DNA from: Clostridium sp. OM02-18AC
Lineage (GTDB): Bacteria > Bacillota > Clostridia > Lachnospirales > Lachnospiraceae
DNA length: 64,000 bases
Assembly (NCBI RefSeq): GCF_003481825.1
Contig: NZ_QULW01000002.1
Location: 1 to 64,000, forward strand
Direction: 5' to 3'
Shown one piece after another: positions 1 through 9,017 of this stretch. Position 1 is the first letter of the stretch, and each line of letters starts with the position of its first letter. The notes beneath the pieces were generated by a model, which worked only from the letters and a program-made list of their open reading frames with translations, was not told the origin of the DNA and searched no databases. The translations under genes and the position numbers were made by a program.

Positions 1-1
1 C

Positions 2-118
2 TACGGAGCTATGCTTCGTAATCAGATGCTCGGTAATTCAATTGCCGATGTAGTTCACGGGATTTGTAACCCAATCGTAACCCAATTCAAATGGGGATAT
101 GTGAATTGGAAGGTATGA
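2..118 (+). CDS. C-terminal end of an unrecognised protein, cut by the window edge
   Basis: A reading frame is open from the window edge to a TGA at 116-118, giving about 38 residues ending in VNWKV. Its stop overlaps the ATG at 115 of the next small gene in an ATGA arrangement, which is typical of translationally coupled gene pairs and is the main reason to think the frame is real. I recognise no family from this tail. It may be the end of a small accessory gene paired with the antitoxin-like gene that follows. Confidence 0.4.
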   Translation, partial: YGAMLRNQMLGNSIADVVHGICNPIVTQFKWGYVNWKV

Positions 119-306
119 TGTCGGAAGAGGAATATAATCGGCTTATGAGAATTTGTGTTCTAAAATCGATAAATGCCGATTTGATGACGGCTGAAGAATT
201 GCACGCAAAGCTTCAAAAAGGTTACGATGATGCGTTGGCGGGAAGAACACAGGATGCGGCAAGTGCATTTAGCAGATTCAGAGAAACTCAAGCTGAAAAT
301 AAATAA
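115..306 (+). CDS. Small antitoxin-like protein (hypothetical)
   Basis: A 63-residue acidic, helix-rich protein starts at the tandem ATG ATG (115 and 118) just after a GGAAGG-type ribosome site. The C-terminal part, a GRTQDAASAFSRFRE segment, resembles the tail seen in RelB-like and other small type II antitoxins, where a short helix is followed by a toxin-binding extension. The start overlaps the stop of the upstream frame, so the two form a coupled pair, and a strong terminator follows directly. The toxin-antitoxin role is inference from size, layout and tail only; no toxin can be identified because the upstream partner lies mostly outside the window. Confidence 0.5.
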   Translation: MMSEEEYNRLMRICVLKSINADLMTAEELHAKLQKGYDDALAGRTQDAASAFSRFRETQAENK

Positions 307-315
307 TTTTTAAGG

Positions 316-355
316 AAAAAAAGCATCAACAGAGACGATTTGTTGGTGCTTTTTC
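316..355 (+). terminator. Intrinsic terminator after the small antitoxin-like gene
   Basis: Arms 316-330 and 342-354 pair over 13 bases with one G-U. The A-rich left arm and T-rich right arm would let it act in both directions, so it can also end transcription of the truncated Uma2 gene coming from the other side. Confidence 0.8.
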
Positions 356-396
356 CTCGCATTTTTATATAGAATTTCGAGTATTGAAATATAGAA

Positions 397-717
397 TCAC
401 AGCAACCCCCGAATCCGGATCATAAGCCCCTGGTAAATTCCAACGGGTATATCGGAATCAAAGGAATACAAACACGGGTCGCTGTCGTGATCGTAGCAAT
501 ATACAACAACCTTTTCTTTAGCTGGATCTACAATCCAGTATTCGCGGACACCAGACTGTGCGTAGATGACATTTTTGATTTCATAATCCAGTTTGCGGCT
601 GGATGGGGACACAATTTCAAAAATCAGGTCTGGTGCACCGCAGCAGCCGCGGTCGGTCAGCTTATCTGGATCACAAATAACTGATATATCCACATGCGAA
701 GAGTAATGAAAAATCAT
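397..717 (-). pseudogene. Uma2-family (DUF820) putative endonuclease, 5'-truncated
   Basis: The 106-residue frame matches the second half of Uma2/DUF820 proteins, which have a PD-(D/E)XK-like nuclease fold and usually run to about 190 residues. The conserved APDLIFEIVSPSSR block and the YAQSGVREYWIVDP block are present near residues 28-65, including the acidic and glutamate positions of the nuclease core. About 80 N-terminal residues are missing and the frame begins at 717, right where the -35 element of the plsX promoter starts. The first codons (MIFHYSSH) read like a chance start upstream of the family homology. I therefore treat it as a remnant rather than a working gene. Confidence 0.7.
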
Positions 718-718
718 A

Positions 719-747
719 TTGATTTATAGAATGGAATCTAGTATATT
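719..747 (+). promoter_or_regulatory. SigA-type promoter for plsX
   Basis: TTGATT (719-724), 17-bp spacer, TATATT (742-747). The predicted start near 754 leaves a leader of about 40 nt before the plsX ATG at 794. A FapR-type operator was not recognised. Confidence 0.6.
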
Positions 748-793
748 TAATTACGAAATCAGTTTTTTAGCTGATGAAAAAAGGAGAAGTCAT

Positions 794-1819
794 ATGATTC
801 ATGTAGCTGTGGATGCTATGGGCGGTGACAATGCCCCGGGCGAGATCGTAAAAGGAGCCGTTCAGGCTGTCAATAAACGAAGCGACATTCATGTTCTTTT
901 GGTCGGACAGGAAGAAGCGGTAAAAAAAGAGCTTGCTTCCCATACCTACCCGAAGGAGCAGATCACTCTGGTACAGGCTTCGGAAGTGATCGAGACGGAG
1001 GAGCCGCCGGTTAATGCAATTCGAAAAAAGAAGGATTCTTCCATTGTTGTTGGAATGAACCTGGTGAAGAACGGAGAGGCAGACGCGTTTGTATCAGCGG
1101 GCAGTTCCGGTGCCGTTCTGGTAGGCGGTCAGGTGCTGGTAGGCCGTATCAAGGGTGTGGAGCGTCCGCCGTTTGGTGCGCTGATCCCGACGGAAAAGGG
1201 TGTGTCCCTGCTGCTTGACTGCGGCGCGAACGTCGATTCCAGACCATCCCATCTGGTTCAGTTTGCACGTATGGGTTCTATTTATATGGAGCATGTAATA
1301 GGTATTAGCAAGCCGAGAGTCGGCATTGTCAATATCGGTGCGGAAGAGGAAAAGGGCAATGCCCTGGTAAAGGAAACCTTCCCGCTTTTAAAGGAGTGCA
1401 AGGACATCAACTTTACCGGAAGTATCGAGGCGCGGGAAATCCCGCATGGCGGAGCTGATGTCATCGTTTGCGAGGCCTTTACGGGCAATGTTATTTTGAA
1501 GCTTTATGAAGGAACCGGAGCAGCGCTGATTTCTATGGTTAAGAAGGGCATGATGAGCAGCCTGCGCAGCAAGATTGGTGCGCTGTTAGTAAAACCGGCG
1601 CTGAAGGAAACTCTGAAAGCGTTTGATGCAAGCCAGTATGGCGGTGCACCGATGCTTGGGCTGAAAGGTCTGGTAGTTAAGACGCACGGAAGCTCCAAGG
1701 CAACCGAGGTCTGCAATTCGATCATTCAGTGTGTGACCTTCAAAGAGCAGCAGATCAACGAAAAGATCAAGGAATGTCTGGACCGCGAGGCACAGAGCGA
1801 GAAAAATGCAGAAGCGTAA
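794..1819 (+). CDS. plsX: Phosphate acyltransferase PlsX
   Basis: PlsX turns acyl-ACP and phosphate into acyl-phosphate, the donor used by PlsY in the first step of phospholipid synthesis. The 341-residue protein begins HVAVDAMGGDNAP, the N-terminal signature of the family, and keeps the SAGSSGA segment and the C-terminal YGGAPMLGLKG block. The ATG at 794 is chosen over the in-frame ATG at 719 because it follows AAGGAG at a good distance and gives the usual family length; the extra 25 codons would also run through the promoter. acpP and rnc follow in the same direction. plsY sits in this window near 25 kb, so both halves of the pathway are present. Confidence 0.97.
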   Translation: MIHVAVDAMGGDNAPGEIVKGAVQAVNKRSDIHVLLVGQEEAVKKELASHTYPKEQITLVQASEVIETEEPPVNAIRKKKDSSIVVGMNLVKNGEADAFVSAGSSGAVLVGGQVLVGRIKGVERPPFGALIPTEKGVSLLLDCGANVDSRPSHLVQFARMGSIYMEHVIGISKPRVGIVNIGAEEEKGNALVKETFPLLKECKDINFTGSIEAREIPHGGADVIVCEAFTGNVILKLYEGTGAALISMVKKGMMSSLRSKIGALLVKPALKETLKAFDASQYGGAPMLGLKGLVVKTHGSSKATEVCNSIIQCVTFKEQQINEKIKECLDREAQSEKNAEA

Positions 1820-1919
1820 AAATAAAGCAGCGCTGTCATGACAGAAACAAATTCAGTAAGTAAACAGTCCGGGCTTCGGGCAGTTACAATAAAAATTAAG
1901 AAAAGTTAGGAGAGGAATT

Positions 1920-2150
1920 ATGGAGTTTGAGAAGTTACAGAACATCATTGCAGAGGTATTAAACATTGAGCCGGATGAGATTACCATGGATACTACATTC
2001 GTAGAGGATCTTGGTGCAGATTCTCTGGATATCTTCCAGATCATCATGGGTATCGAGGAAGAGTTTGACATCGAGATCCCGACTGAGGTTGCAGAGCAGA
2101 TCGTCAGTGTTTCCGATGCGATCGAGCAGATCAAGAACGCACTGAACTAA
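1920..2150 (+). CDS. acpP: Acyl carrier protein
   Basis: A 76-residue, very acidic four-helix protein with the LGADSLD motif; Ser35 is the expected 4'-phosphopantetheine attachment site. It carries the growing acyl chain in fatty acid synthesis and supplies acyl-ACP to PlsX next door. AGGAGAGG lies just upstream of the ATG. The neighbours plsX and rnc are the usual ones in Firmicutes. The common DSLDxVELVM helix II reads DSLDIFQIIMGIEEEF here, an ordinary variant. Confidence 0.97.
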   Translation: MEFEKLQNIIAEVLNIEPDEITMDTTFVEDLGADSLDIFQIIMGIEEEFDIEIPTEVAEQIVSVSDAIEQIKNALN

Positions 2151-2250
2151 GCAAATCATCAGGTGCAAAAGGGCTGAAATCCGGTGCAAACTTGCATGCA
2201 GGAGATTTTGCCCCTGACAACCTCTGGAACAATTATAATAAGATAAGGAT

Positions 2251-2284
2251 GAAAGGGGCTGTGCATTCCTTGCGCGCCCCTTTC
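2251..2284 (+). other. Hairpin between acpP and rnc
   Basis: A 9-bp perfect stem (2251-2259 with 2276-2284) lies in the 212-nt acpP-rnc gap. No T-run follows, so it is more likely a 3'-end stabiliser of the abundant acpP message or a processing signal than a terminator. A role as RNase III target would suit the next gene but is speculation. Confidence 0.5.
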
Positions 2285-2362
2285 CCATAAATTTGCTCAA
2301 GGTATGGACCGCAGCAGATTGCGGTTACCATGGGCAGCAATATCAGACAAGGAGAAGCACAT

Positions 2363-3058
2363 ATGAATCGCGATCTAAACGAACTGGAGCAACGGTGCGG
2401 TTACACCTTTAAGGACAAAAACCTGTTTCACCGTGCCCTGACCCACAGCTCCTATGCCAATGAGCATAAAAAGGACAAGGCAGTCTGCAATGAGCGGCTG
2501 GAGTTTTTGGGAGATGCAGTGCTGGAAGTGGTTTCCAGTGATTTTCTGTATCACAAGTACCCGGAGAAGCCGGAGGGAGAACTTTCCAAGATCCGTGCGA
2601 GCCTGGTTTGTGAGCCGACGCTGGCTTATTGTGCGGCTGATCTGGAGCTGGGCAGCTACCTGCTCTTAGGAAAAGGTGAGGAAGCGACTGGCGGCAGAGA
2701 ACGCAATTCCGTGGTTTCCGATGCTATGGAGGCGCTGATCGGTTCCATTTATCTGGATGGTGGTTTTGCTAATGCAAAAGAGTTCATTCACCGTTTCATT
2801 CTGAATGACATTGAGCACAAACAGCTCTTTTACGATAGCAAGACTATTCTGCAGGAGATGATCCAGGCCACTGCAGGGGCACATCTGGAATATGAGATTT
2901 TGCGTGAAGAGGGACCGGATCATCACAAGGTCTTTGAGGTGCGCGCACTGTCCGGCGGCGAAGAACTTGGCCGCGGAACCGGCCCGACCAAAAAGGCTGC
3001 GGAGGCTGTGGCTGCATACCACGGCATTTTGAAACTGAGAGGGAAAGCATGTATTTAA
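2363..3058 (+). CDS. rnc: Ribonuclease III
   Basis: RNase III cuts double-stranded RNA, including rRNA precursors. The 231-residue protein has the catalytic NERLEFLGDAVL signature near residue 43, a second acidic cluster around SDAMEALIGSIYLDGG, and a C-terminal double-stranded RNA-binding domain starting near residue 155. The ATG at 2363 follows AAGGAG at 2349-2354; the upstream in-frame ATG at 2330 has no ribosome site. Its end overlaps the smc start by 10 nt, so the two are translationally coupled, as in many Firmicutes. Confidence 0.97.
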   Translation: MNRDLNELEQRCGYTFKDKNLFHRALTHSSYANEHKKDKAVCNERLEFLGDAVLEVVSSDFLYHKYPEKPEGELSKIRASLVCEPTLAYCAADLELGSYLLLGKGEEATGGRERNSVVSDAMEALIGSIYLDGGFANAKEFIHRFILNDIEHKQLFYDSKTILQEMIQATAGAHLEYEILREEGPDHHKVFEVRALSGGEELGRGTGPTKKAAEAVAAYHGILKLRGKACI

Positions 3059-6000
3059 AGAGCATTGAGATACAGGGGTTTAAATCCTTTGCCAATAAGA
3101 TCCTCTTTGAGTTCCACAACGGCATTACCGGCATTGTGGGACCGAACGGAAGTGGAAAGAGCAATGTTGCGGATGCGGTGCGCTGGGTTTTGGGTGAACA
3201 GCGTGCAAAGCAGCTGCGCGGCGGTTCCATGCAGGATGTCATCTTTGCCGGAACGGAAATCCGCAAGCCGCAGGGGTTCGCATACGTTGCCATCACGCTG
3301 GATAACTCCGACCACCAGCTTGCCATCGACTATGACGAGGTCACGGTTTCGAGACGTCTGTACCGTTCCGGTGAGAGTGAGTACAAGATCAACGGAAGTA
3401 CCTGCCGTCTGAAAGATATCAGTGAGCTTTTCTATGATACCGGTATCGGTAAGGAGGGTTACTCCATCATCGGACAGGGTCAGATTGATAAGATCTTAAG
3501 CGGCAAGCCGGAGGAGCGCCGGGAACTGTTTGATGAGGCGGCTGGAATTGTAAAATTCAAGCGCCGCAAAGCCATTGCCCAGAAAAAACTGGAGGATGAA
3601 AAACAGAATCTGGTCCGGGTGAGCGATATTTTGTCGGAACTGGAAAAGCAGGTCGGGCCTCTGGCAAGACAGTCCGAGACGGCAAAAAAATATCTGTCGT
3701 TCAAAGAAGAGTTAAAGACGTATGATGTGAACCTGTTTTTACTGGAGTCTGAGGAAAATGGAAAGCAGCTTCAGGAAATCAGCAAAAAGGAAGAAATCGT
3801 TTCCGGAGACTTGGAGGATGCGAATGCGCAGTCTGATCATCTGAAGGAAGCGTATGAACAGCTGGAGCAGGAGATTGCAGCATTAGACCAGGCGCTGACG
3901 GAGCAGAGAAACCAGGAAAACCAGGCGCAGATGTTAAAGGGAAATCTGGAGGGTCAGATCAACGTCTTAAAAGAGCAGATCAATACCGAGAAGATGAATG
4001 CGGAACATATCCGCTCCCGTATCGAAGCCATTGAGGCTTCCCTGGAAGAAAAAGAGAAGCAGATCCGGCAGTATCAGGAGGATAACGCCGGCATCACCGG
4101 GGCGGAGGAAAGCAGCAGGGAACATCAGGAGACTGCGGAAACCGAACTTCGCAATCTGGATGAGTCCATGATGCTCATGGAGCAGCAGATCGAGGATGCC
4201 AGAACCCGTGTGATGAACGGCATGAATGAGAGTGCTTCGATCCATGCAAAGGACCAGCGTTTTGAGGCAATGTTAGAGCAGGTGCAGGTGCGCCGCTCTG
4301 AGGTATGCCAGAAGCTTTTGAAATTTAAGAGCGATGAGTCCGTGCAGGATGAACAGCTTGAGACAGAACGTAAAAAGCTGTCTGAGACCATGGCGCACCT
4401 GGAAGAGCTGGAGCTGGCACAGACAGAGTGTGAGGGTCAGCTTACCCAGTGTGAAGAGGAGGTACGCCGGATCACGCGTTCCTTAAATGAAACACAGCAG
4501 GAGTACCGGACCGCTTACACAAAGCTGGAGTCGTTAAAGAACCTGGCAGAGCGCTACGAAGGTTACGGAGGCAGTATCCGCCGGGTCATGGAGGTCCGGG
4601 ACCGGGTACGCGGCATCCGCGGCGTTGTGGCTGACCTGATCACGACGGAGAAAAAGTATGAAACCGCGATCGAGACGGCTCTGGGCGGAAGCATCCAGAA
4701 TGTGGTAACGGATTCCGAGCAGACAGCCAAGCAGCTCATTGAGTATTTAAAGAAGAACCGCTATGGACGTGTGACATTTCTTCCGTTGACCAGTATCGGC
4801 CAGAATGGCGGCTTTTCCAAACCGGAGGCATTGAAAGAGCCGGGCGTGATCGGTCTGGCGAGTGAACTGGTCCATGTGGAAAAAGAGTATCAGGTCCTTG
4901 CGAAATATCTGCTGGGGCGCGTGGTGGTGGCAGATACCATCGACCATGCCATTGCCCTGGCACGGAAATTCAAATATACCCTGCGTATTGTAACGCTGGA
5001 AGGCGAGCTTCTTAGCGCCGGCGGTTCCATGACAGGTGGTGCGTTCAAGAATTCCAGCAATCTTCTGGGACGCAAGAGAGAACTGGAAGAACTGGAAGCA
5101 GCATGCCAGAAGGCATTAAAGGCTTCGGACAAGCTGCAGCAGGAACTTGGCATGAATGAGGCACTCCTTGCGCAGAAGAAGGAAGATCTGGAAAGCTTAA
5201 AGACAGAGCACCATACCGTATCCCTCCAGGCAAACACCAGGCAGATGAATGTGAACCAGCTTGAGGATAAGCGGGAGGAAATCCGGGAATCCTATCAGGA
5301 TCTGGCGCTGGAAAACAGCCAACTGGAAAGCCAGATCAGTGAGATCGAGGCAGGCAGAAAGAAGCTGGCGGTAGAAACTGAGTTTCTGAAAAAAGACAGC
5401 GAGCAGGAAAATGCCCGCATGGAAACGGTCACTGCAAAGCTGGAAGAACAAAAGAAGGTCCGCGAAGAAAAAGCGAAGGCGTTGGAGACGATCCGTCTGG
5501 AAACGGCGAACTTAAAGCAGCGCGTGGACTTCGTAAAAGAAAATATCGCGCGCGTGGAGCAGGAAATGAAGGTTCTCCAGGAAGAGCAGGCAGAGCTTCT
5601 GTCCCACGATACCGATTCCGGTTCTGTTGTGGAGGAAAAGAACCGGGAAATTGCAAAGCTGCAGGAACTGATTCTTCACACGGAGGAAGAAAAGCAGAAG
5701 CTGGCAGAGCAGGTTCAGGCCCAGGCAGCCTTGAAAGAGGAAAAAACAGGAAAACAGAAAGCGTTCTTTGGACAGCGGGAGGAATTATCCGGACGCATCG
5801 GGCGGCTGGATAAGGATCTGTTCCGTCTGCAGAGCCAGCGGGAAAAGCTGGAAGAGCGCCGGGAAAGCCAGATCAGCTATTTGTGGAATGAATACGAGCT
5901 GACGCCTGGAGCGGCAAAGGAGCTTCGCAGCACAGAGCCCGTTTCTCTTTCTGAGGTGAAAAAGCGCATTGAGGAATTGAAGAATTCGATCCGTGCCCTT

Positions 6001-6609
6001 GGCAGTGTCAATGTCAATGCGATCGAGGATTATAAAGAAATTTCGGAGCGCTATGAGTTCATGAAAACCCAGCACGATGACCTGGTAGAGGCCGAGGCAA
6101 CGCTGCAGGGCATCATCGAAGAGCTGGATACCGGCATGCGCCGTCAGTTTGAGGAAAAGTTCCAGGAGATCCGCAAGGAATTTGACCGGGTATTCAAGGA
6201 ACTGTTCGGCGGCGGACACGGAACCTTGTCCTTGCAGGAGGATGAGGACATTCTGGAGGCGGGCATTCAGATCATCGCCCAGCCGCCTGGAAAGAAGCTG
6301 CAGAATATGATGCAGTTATCCGGTGGCGAGAAAGCACTGACGGCAATCTCACTGCTGTTTGCGATCCAGAACTTAAAACCGTCCCCGTTCTGTCTGTTAG
6401 ATGAGATCGAGGCGGCGCTGGATGACTCGAACGTAGACCGCTATGCGAATTACTTACATAAATTGACGAAAAACACGCAGTTTATTGTCATTACGCACCG
6501 GCGTGGTACCATGGTGGCATCGGACCGCCTGTATGGTATCACCATGCAGGAAAAGGGCGTGTCAACCCTGGTGTCGGTCAATCTGATCGAAGACCAGCTG
6601 GATGCGTAA
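3049..6609 (+). CDS. smc: Chromosome segregation ATPase SMC
   Basis: A full-length 1186-residue SMC. It has the Walker A GPNGSGKSN near residue 32, two long heptad-rich coiled coils, a hinge around residues 520-680 beginning GVVADLITTE, the ABC signature LSGGEKAL near residue 1090 and Walker B LLDEIEAALDD. With ScpA and ScpB it condenses and resolves chromosomes. The gene starts inside the end of rnc and is followed by ftsY after 109 nt, the conserved rnc-smc-ftsY order. Confidence 0.98.
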   Translation: MYLKSIEIQGFKSFANKILFEFHNGITGIVGPNGSGKSNVADAVRWVLGEQRAKQLRGGSMQDVIFAGTEIRKPQGFAYVAITLDNSDHQLAIDYDEVTVSRRLYRSGESEYKINGSTCRLKDISELFYDTGIGKEGYSIIGQGQIDKILSGKPEERRELFDEAAGIVKFKRRKAIAQKKLEDEKQNLVRVSDILSELEKQVGPLARQSETAKKYLSFKEELKTYDVNLFLLESEENGKQLQEISKKEEIVSGDLEDANAQSDHLKEAYEQLEQEIAALDQALTEQRNQENQAQMLKGNLEGQINVLKEQINTEKMNAEHIRSRIEAIEASLEEKEKQIRQYQEDNAGITGAEESSREHQETAETELRNLDESMMLMEQQIEDARTRVMNGMNESASIHAKDQRFEAMLEQVQVRRSEVCQKLLKFKSDESVQDEQLETERKKLSETMAHLEELELAQTECEGQLTQCEEEVRRITRSLNETQQEYRTAYTKLESLKNLAERYEGYGGSIRRVMEVRDRVRGIRGVVADLITTEKKYETAIETALGGSIQNVVTDSEQTAKQLIEYLKKNRYGRVTFLPLTSIGQNGGFSKPEALKEPGVIGLASELVHVEKEYQVLAKYLLGRVVVADTIDHAIALARKFKYTLRIVTLEGELLSAGGSMTGGAFKNSSNLLGRKRELEELEAACQKALKASDKLQQELGMNEALLAQKKEDLESLKTEHHTVSLQANTRQMNVNQLEDKREEIRESYQDLALENSQLESQISEIEAGRKKLAVETEFLKKDSEQENARMETVTAKLEEQKKVREEKAKALETIRLETANLKQRVDFVKENIARVEQEMKVLQEEQAELLSHDTDSGSVVEEKNREIAKLQELILHTEEEKQKLAEQVQAQAALKEEKTGKQKAFFGQREELSGRIGRLDKDLFRLQSQREKLEERRESQISYLWNEYELTPGAAKELRSTEPVSLSEVKKRIEELKNSIRALGSVNVNAIEDYKEISERYEFMKTQHDDLVEAEATLQGIIEELDTGMRRQFEEKFQEIRKEFDRVFKELFGGGHGTLSLQEDEDILEAGIQIIAQPPGKKLQNMMQLSGGEKALTAISLLFAIQNLKPSPFCLLDEIEAALDDSNVDRYANYLHKLTKNTQFIVITHRRGTMVASDRLYGITMQEKGVSTLVSVNLIEDQLDA

Positions 6610-6718
6610 GGGGCTATATTCCTAAGTATCGAAGCAAAAGGATGCGAGGAACATGTGCAAAAGGGAAAACATCGAAAGATTTGTTTCCTGAATATAAAAG
6701 AAGCAAGGAGGAGTGCGC

Positions 6719-7657
6719 GTGGAAGAAAAGAAGAAGGGCTTTTTCAGCCGTCTGGTTGAAGGCTTAAACAAAACACGTGAGAATATCGTTTCCGGCATGG
6801 ATTCCATTTTCAGTGGATTTTCCGCCATTGATGAGGATTTCTATGAGGAGCTGGAGGAAACCCTGATCATGGGCGATCTGGGAATCCAGACCACCATGTC
6901 CGTGCTGGATGATTTAAGAAAAAAGGTAAAGGAGCAGCACATCAAGGAACCGGCAGAGTGCAAGCAGCTTTTGATCGATTCCATCCGGGAGCAGATGGAT
7001 TTGGGCGAGAATGCCTACGAGTTTGAAAACCGCAAATCCGTTGTCCTGGTCATTGGTGTCAATGGGGTTGGTAAGACAACCTCCGTTGGTAAGCTGGCAG
7101 GCCAGTTAAAGGATGAGGGTAAGAAGGTCATCCTTGCGGCAGCCGATACCTTCCGTGCGGCAGCGATCGAGCAGCTTACGGAGTGGGCAAACCGCGCCGG
7201 GGTAGAGATCATTGCCCAGCAGGAGGGTTCTGATCCGGCAGCCGTCATTTACGATGCCGTTGCAGCGGCGAAGTCCCGCCAGGCAGATGTGCTGATCTGC
7301 GACACCGCAGGCCGTCTTCATAACAAGAAGAACCTGATGGAGGAGTTAAAGAAGATCAACCGTATCATCGACAAGGAATACCCGGATGCATACCGCGAGA
7401 CGCTGGTCGTGCTGGACGGAACTACCGGTCAGAATGCCATGGCCCAGGCAAAGCAGTTTATGGAGGTTGCAGACATCACCGGTATCATCCTGACCAAATT
7501 GGACGGTACAGCGAAGGGCGGCATTGCAGTTGCGATCCAGTCCGAACTGGGCATCCCGGTAAAATACGTGGGAGTGGGCGAGAAGATCGACGATCTCCAG
7601 AAGTTCAATTCCCAGGATTTTGTGACAGCACTGTTTGATGTAAAGAAAGAAGATTAA
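6719..7657 (+). CDS. ftsY: Signal recognition particle receptor FtsY
   Basis: FtsY is the membrane receptor GTPase for SRP. The 312-residue protein has a short charged N terminus (EEKKKGFFSRL) without the long acidic A domain, an NG domain with GVNGVGKTTS near residue 104, DTAGR and TKLDGTAKGG. The GTG at 6719 is preferred to the GTG at 6713 because AAGGAGG (6705-6711) lies 7 nt before the former and only 1 nt before the latter. Its partner Ffh is encoded at 11.5 kb. Confidence 0.96.
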   Translation: MEEKKKGFFSRLVEGLNKTRENIVSGMDSIFSGFSAIDEDFYEELEETLIMGDLGIQTTMSVLDDLRKKVKEQHIKEPAECKQLLIDSIREQMDLGENAYEFENRKSVVLVIGVNGVGKTTSVGKLAGQLKDEGKKVILAAADTFRAAAIEQLTEWANRAGVEIIAQQEGSDPAAVIYDAVAAAKSRQADVLICDTAGRLHNKKNLMEELKKINRIIDKEYPDAYRETLVVLDGTTGQNAMAQAKQFMEVADITGIILTKLDGTAKGGIAVAIQSELGIPVKYVGVGEKIDDLQKFNSQDFVTALFDVKKED

Positions 7658-7747
7658 ACGCAGACAGGGAGCAATACCGTTGCCATAAGAAACAAAAAAG
7701 CAATACAGGATTTTGATACCACACCAGACGAAAAGGAGATTACAGAC

Positions 7748-9010
7748 ATGGAAAACGAAAAGGTATTAGAAGAGCAGAAGGAAGAGGACTTAACCCTCGA
7801 AAAATTTGAGGAGGCTTCTGAGGAAGTCAAGAAAGTAACCCAGGAGACCAAACTGGTCTACAGTGAGTATTTCTCCGCAGCAACCGGAAACAAGGTTTAC
7901 TTCAAACCGGAGAACATGCAGTATACCGGTGCTTATAAGGTGCGCGGCGCATATTACAAGATCAGCACCCTTACGGAGGAGGAGAAGCAGCGCGGCCTGA
8001 TCACCGCATCTGCAGGAAACCATGCACAGGGTGTTGCATACGCAGCGAAGTTGGCTGGCATTCCGGCAACCATTGTGATGCCGACCACCACACCGCTTAT
8101 GAAGGTAAACCGTACCAGAAGCTATGGCGCTGAGGTTGTTCTTTACGGAGATGTCTTCGATGAGGCATGCGACCACGCTTACGAGCTGGCAGCAGAGCAC
8201 GGCTATACCTTCGTGCATCCCTTCAATGACCTGGATGTGGCAACCGGACAGGGAACCATCGCCATGGAAATCATCAAGGAGTTGCCGACCGTAGATTACA
8301 TTCTGGTTCCGATTGGCGGAGGCGGTTTGTGCACCGGTGTTTCCACTCTTGCAAAATTATTAAACCCGAAGATCAAAGTCATCGGCGTGGAGCCGGCTGG
8401 CGCAAACTGCATGCAGGAGTCCTTAAAGGCAGGTCATGTGCTGACCCTTCCGACCGTAAACACCATCGCAGACGGTACCGCTGTGAAGCGCCCGGGCGAG
8501 AAGCTGTTCCCATACATCCAGAAAAATGTGGATGACATCATCACCGTGGAAGATTCCGAGCTGATCGTAGCTTTCCTCGATATGGTGGAGAACCATAAAA
8601 TGATCGTCGAGAACTCCGGCCTCTTAACCGTAGCAGCCCTGAAGCACTTAAACGTACAGAAAAAGAAGATCGTTTCTATTTTGAGCGGCGGCAACATGGA
8701 TGTCATCACCATGTCTTCTGTAGTACAGCATGGCCTGATCCAGAGAGACCGTATCTTCACCGTATCCGTTCTGCTTCCAGACAAGCCAGGCGAGCTGGCA
8801 AAGGTTTCTTCCCTGCTTGCAGAGCAGCGCGGCAATGTCATCAAGCTGGAGCATAACCAGTTCATCAGCATCAACCGCAATGCGGCTGTAGAGCTGCGCA
8901 TTACCCTGGAGGCTGAGGGAACCGATCATAAGAACCGTATCGTGCAGGCATTAAACGATGCCGGATACCGCCCGAAGCTGGTGAAGTCCAAGGGCACCTA
9001 CAGTGACTGA
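7748..9010 (+). CDS. ilvA: Threonine ammonia-lyase with C-terminal ACT domain
   Basis: This PLP enzyme deaminates threonine to 2-oxobutanoate. The N-terminal catalytic domain carries the cofactor lysine in TGAYKVRGA (Lys64), the SAGNHAQGVA loop and the GGGGL phosphate-binding glycines; residues 335-420 form an ACT domain. The single ACT domain and 420-residue size fit the form used in many Clostridia. An unusual, highly charged leader of about 35 residues precedes the catalytic fold. The gene lies downstream of ftsY rather than in an ilv operon, and a ClC transporter follows 7 nt after its stop, so the two are probably cotranscribed. Biosynthetic against catabolic use cannot be told from sequence. 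Confidence 0.9.
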   Translation: MENEKVLEEQKEEDLTLEKFEEASEEVKKVTQETKLVYSEYFSAATGNKVYFKPENMQYTGAYKVRGAYYKISTLTEEEKQRGLITASAGNHAQGVAYAAKLAGIPATIVMPTTTPLMKVNRTRSYGAEVVLYGDVFDEACDHAYELAAEHGYTFVHPFNDLDVATGQGTIAMEIIKELPTVDYILVPIGGGGLCTGVSTLAKLLNPKIKVIGVEPAGANCMQESLKAGHVLTLPTVNTIADGTAVKRPGEKLFPYIQKNVDDIITVEDSELIVAFLDMVENHKMIVENSGLLTVAALKHLNVQKKKIVSILSGGNMDVITMSSVVQHGLIQRDRIFTVSVLLPDKPGELAKVSSLLAEQRGNVIKLEHNQFISINRNAAVELRITLEAEGTDHKNRIVQALNDAGYRPKLVKSKGTYSD

Positions 9011-9017
9011 GTGGTGA

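Noticed and set aside
719..793. ATG at 719 as the plsX start
   Set aside because: It lacks a ribosome site, lies within the promoter and adds 25 residues foreign to the family. The ATG at 794 has AAGGAG and the signature N terminus.
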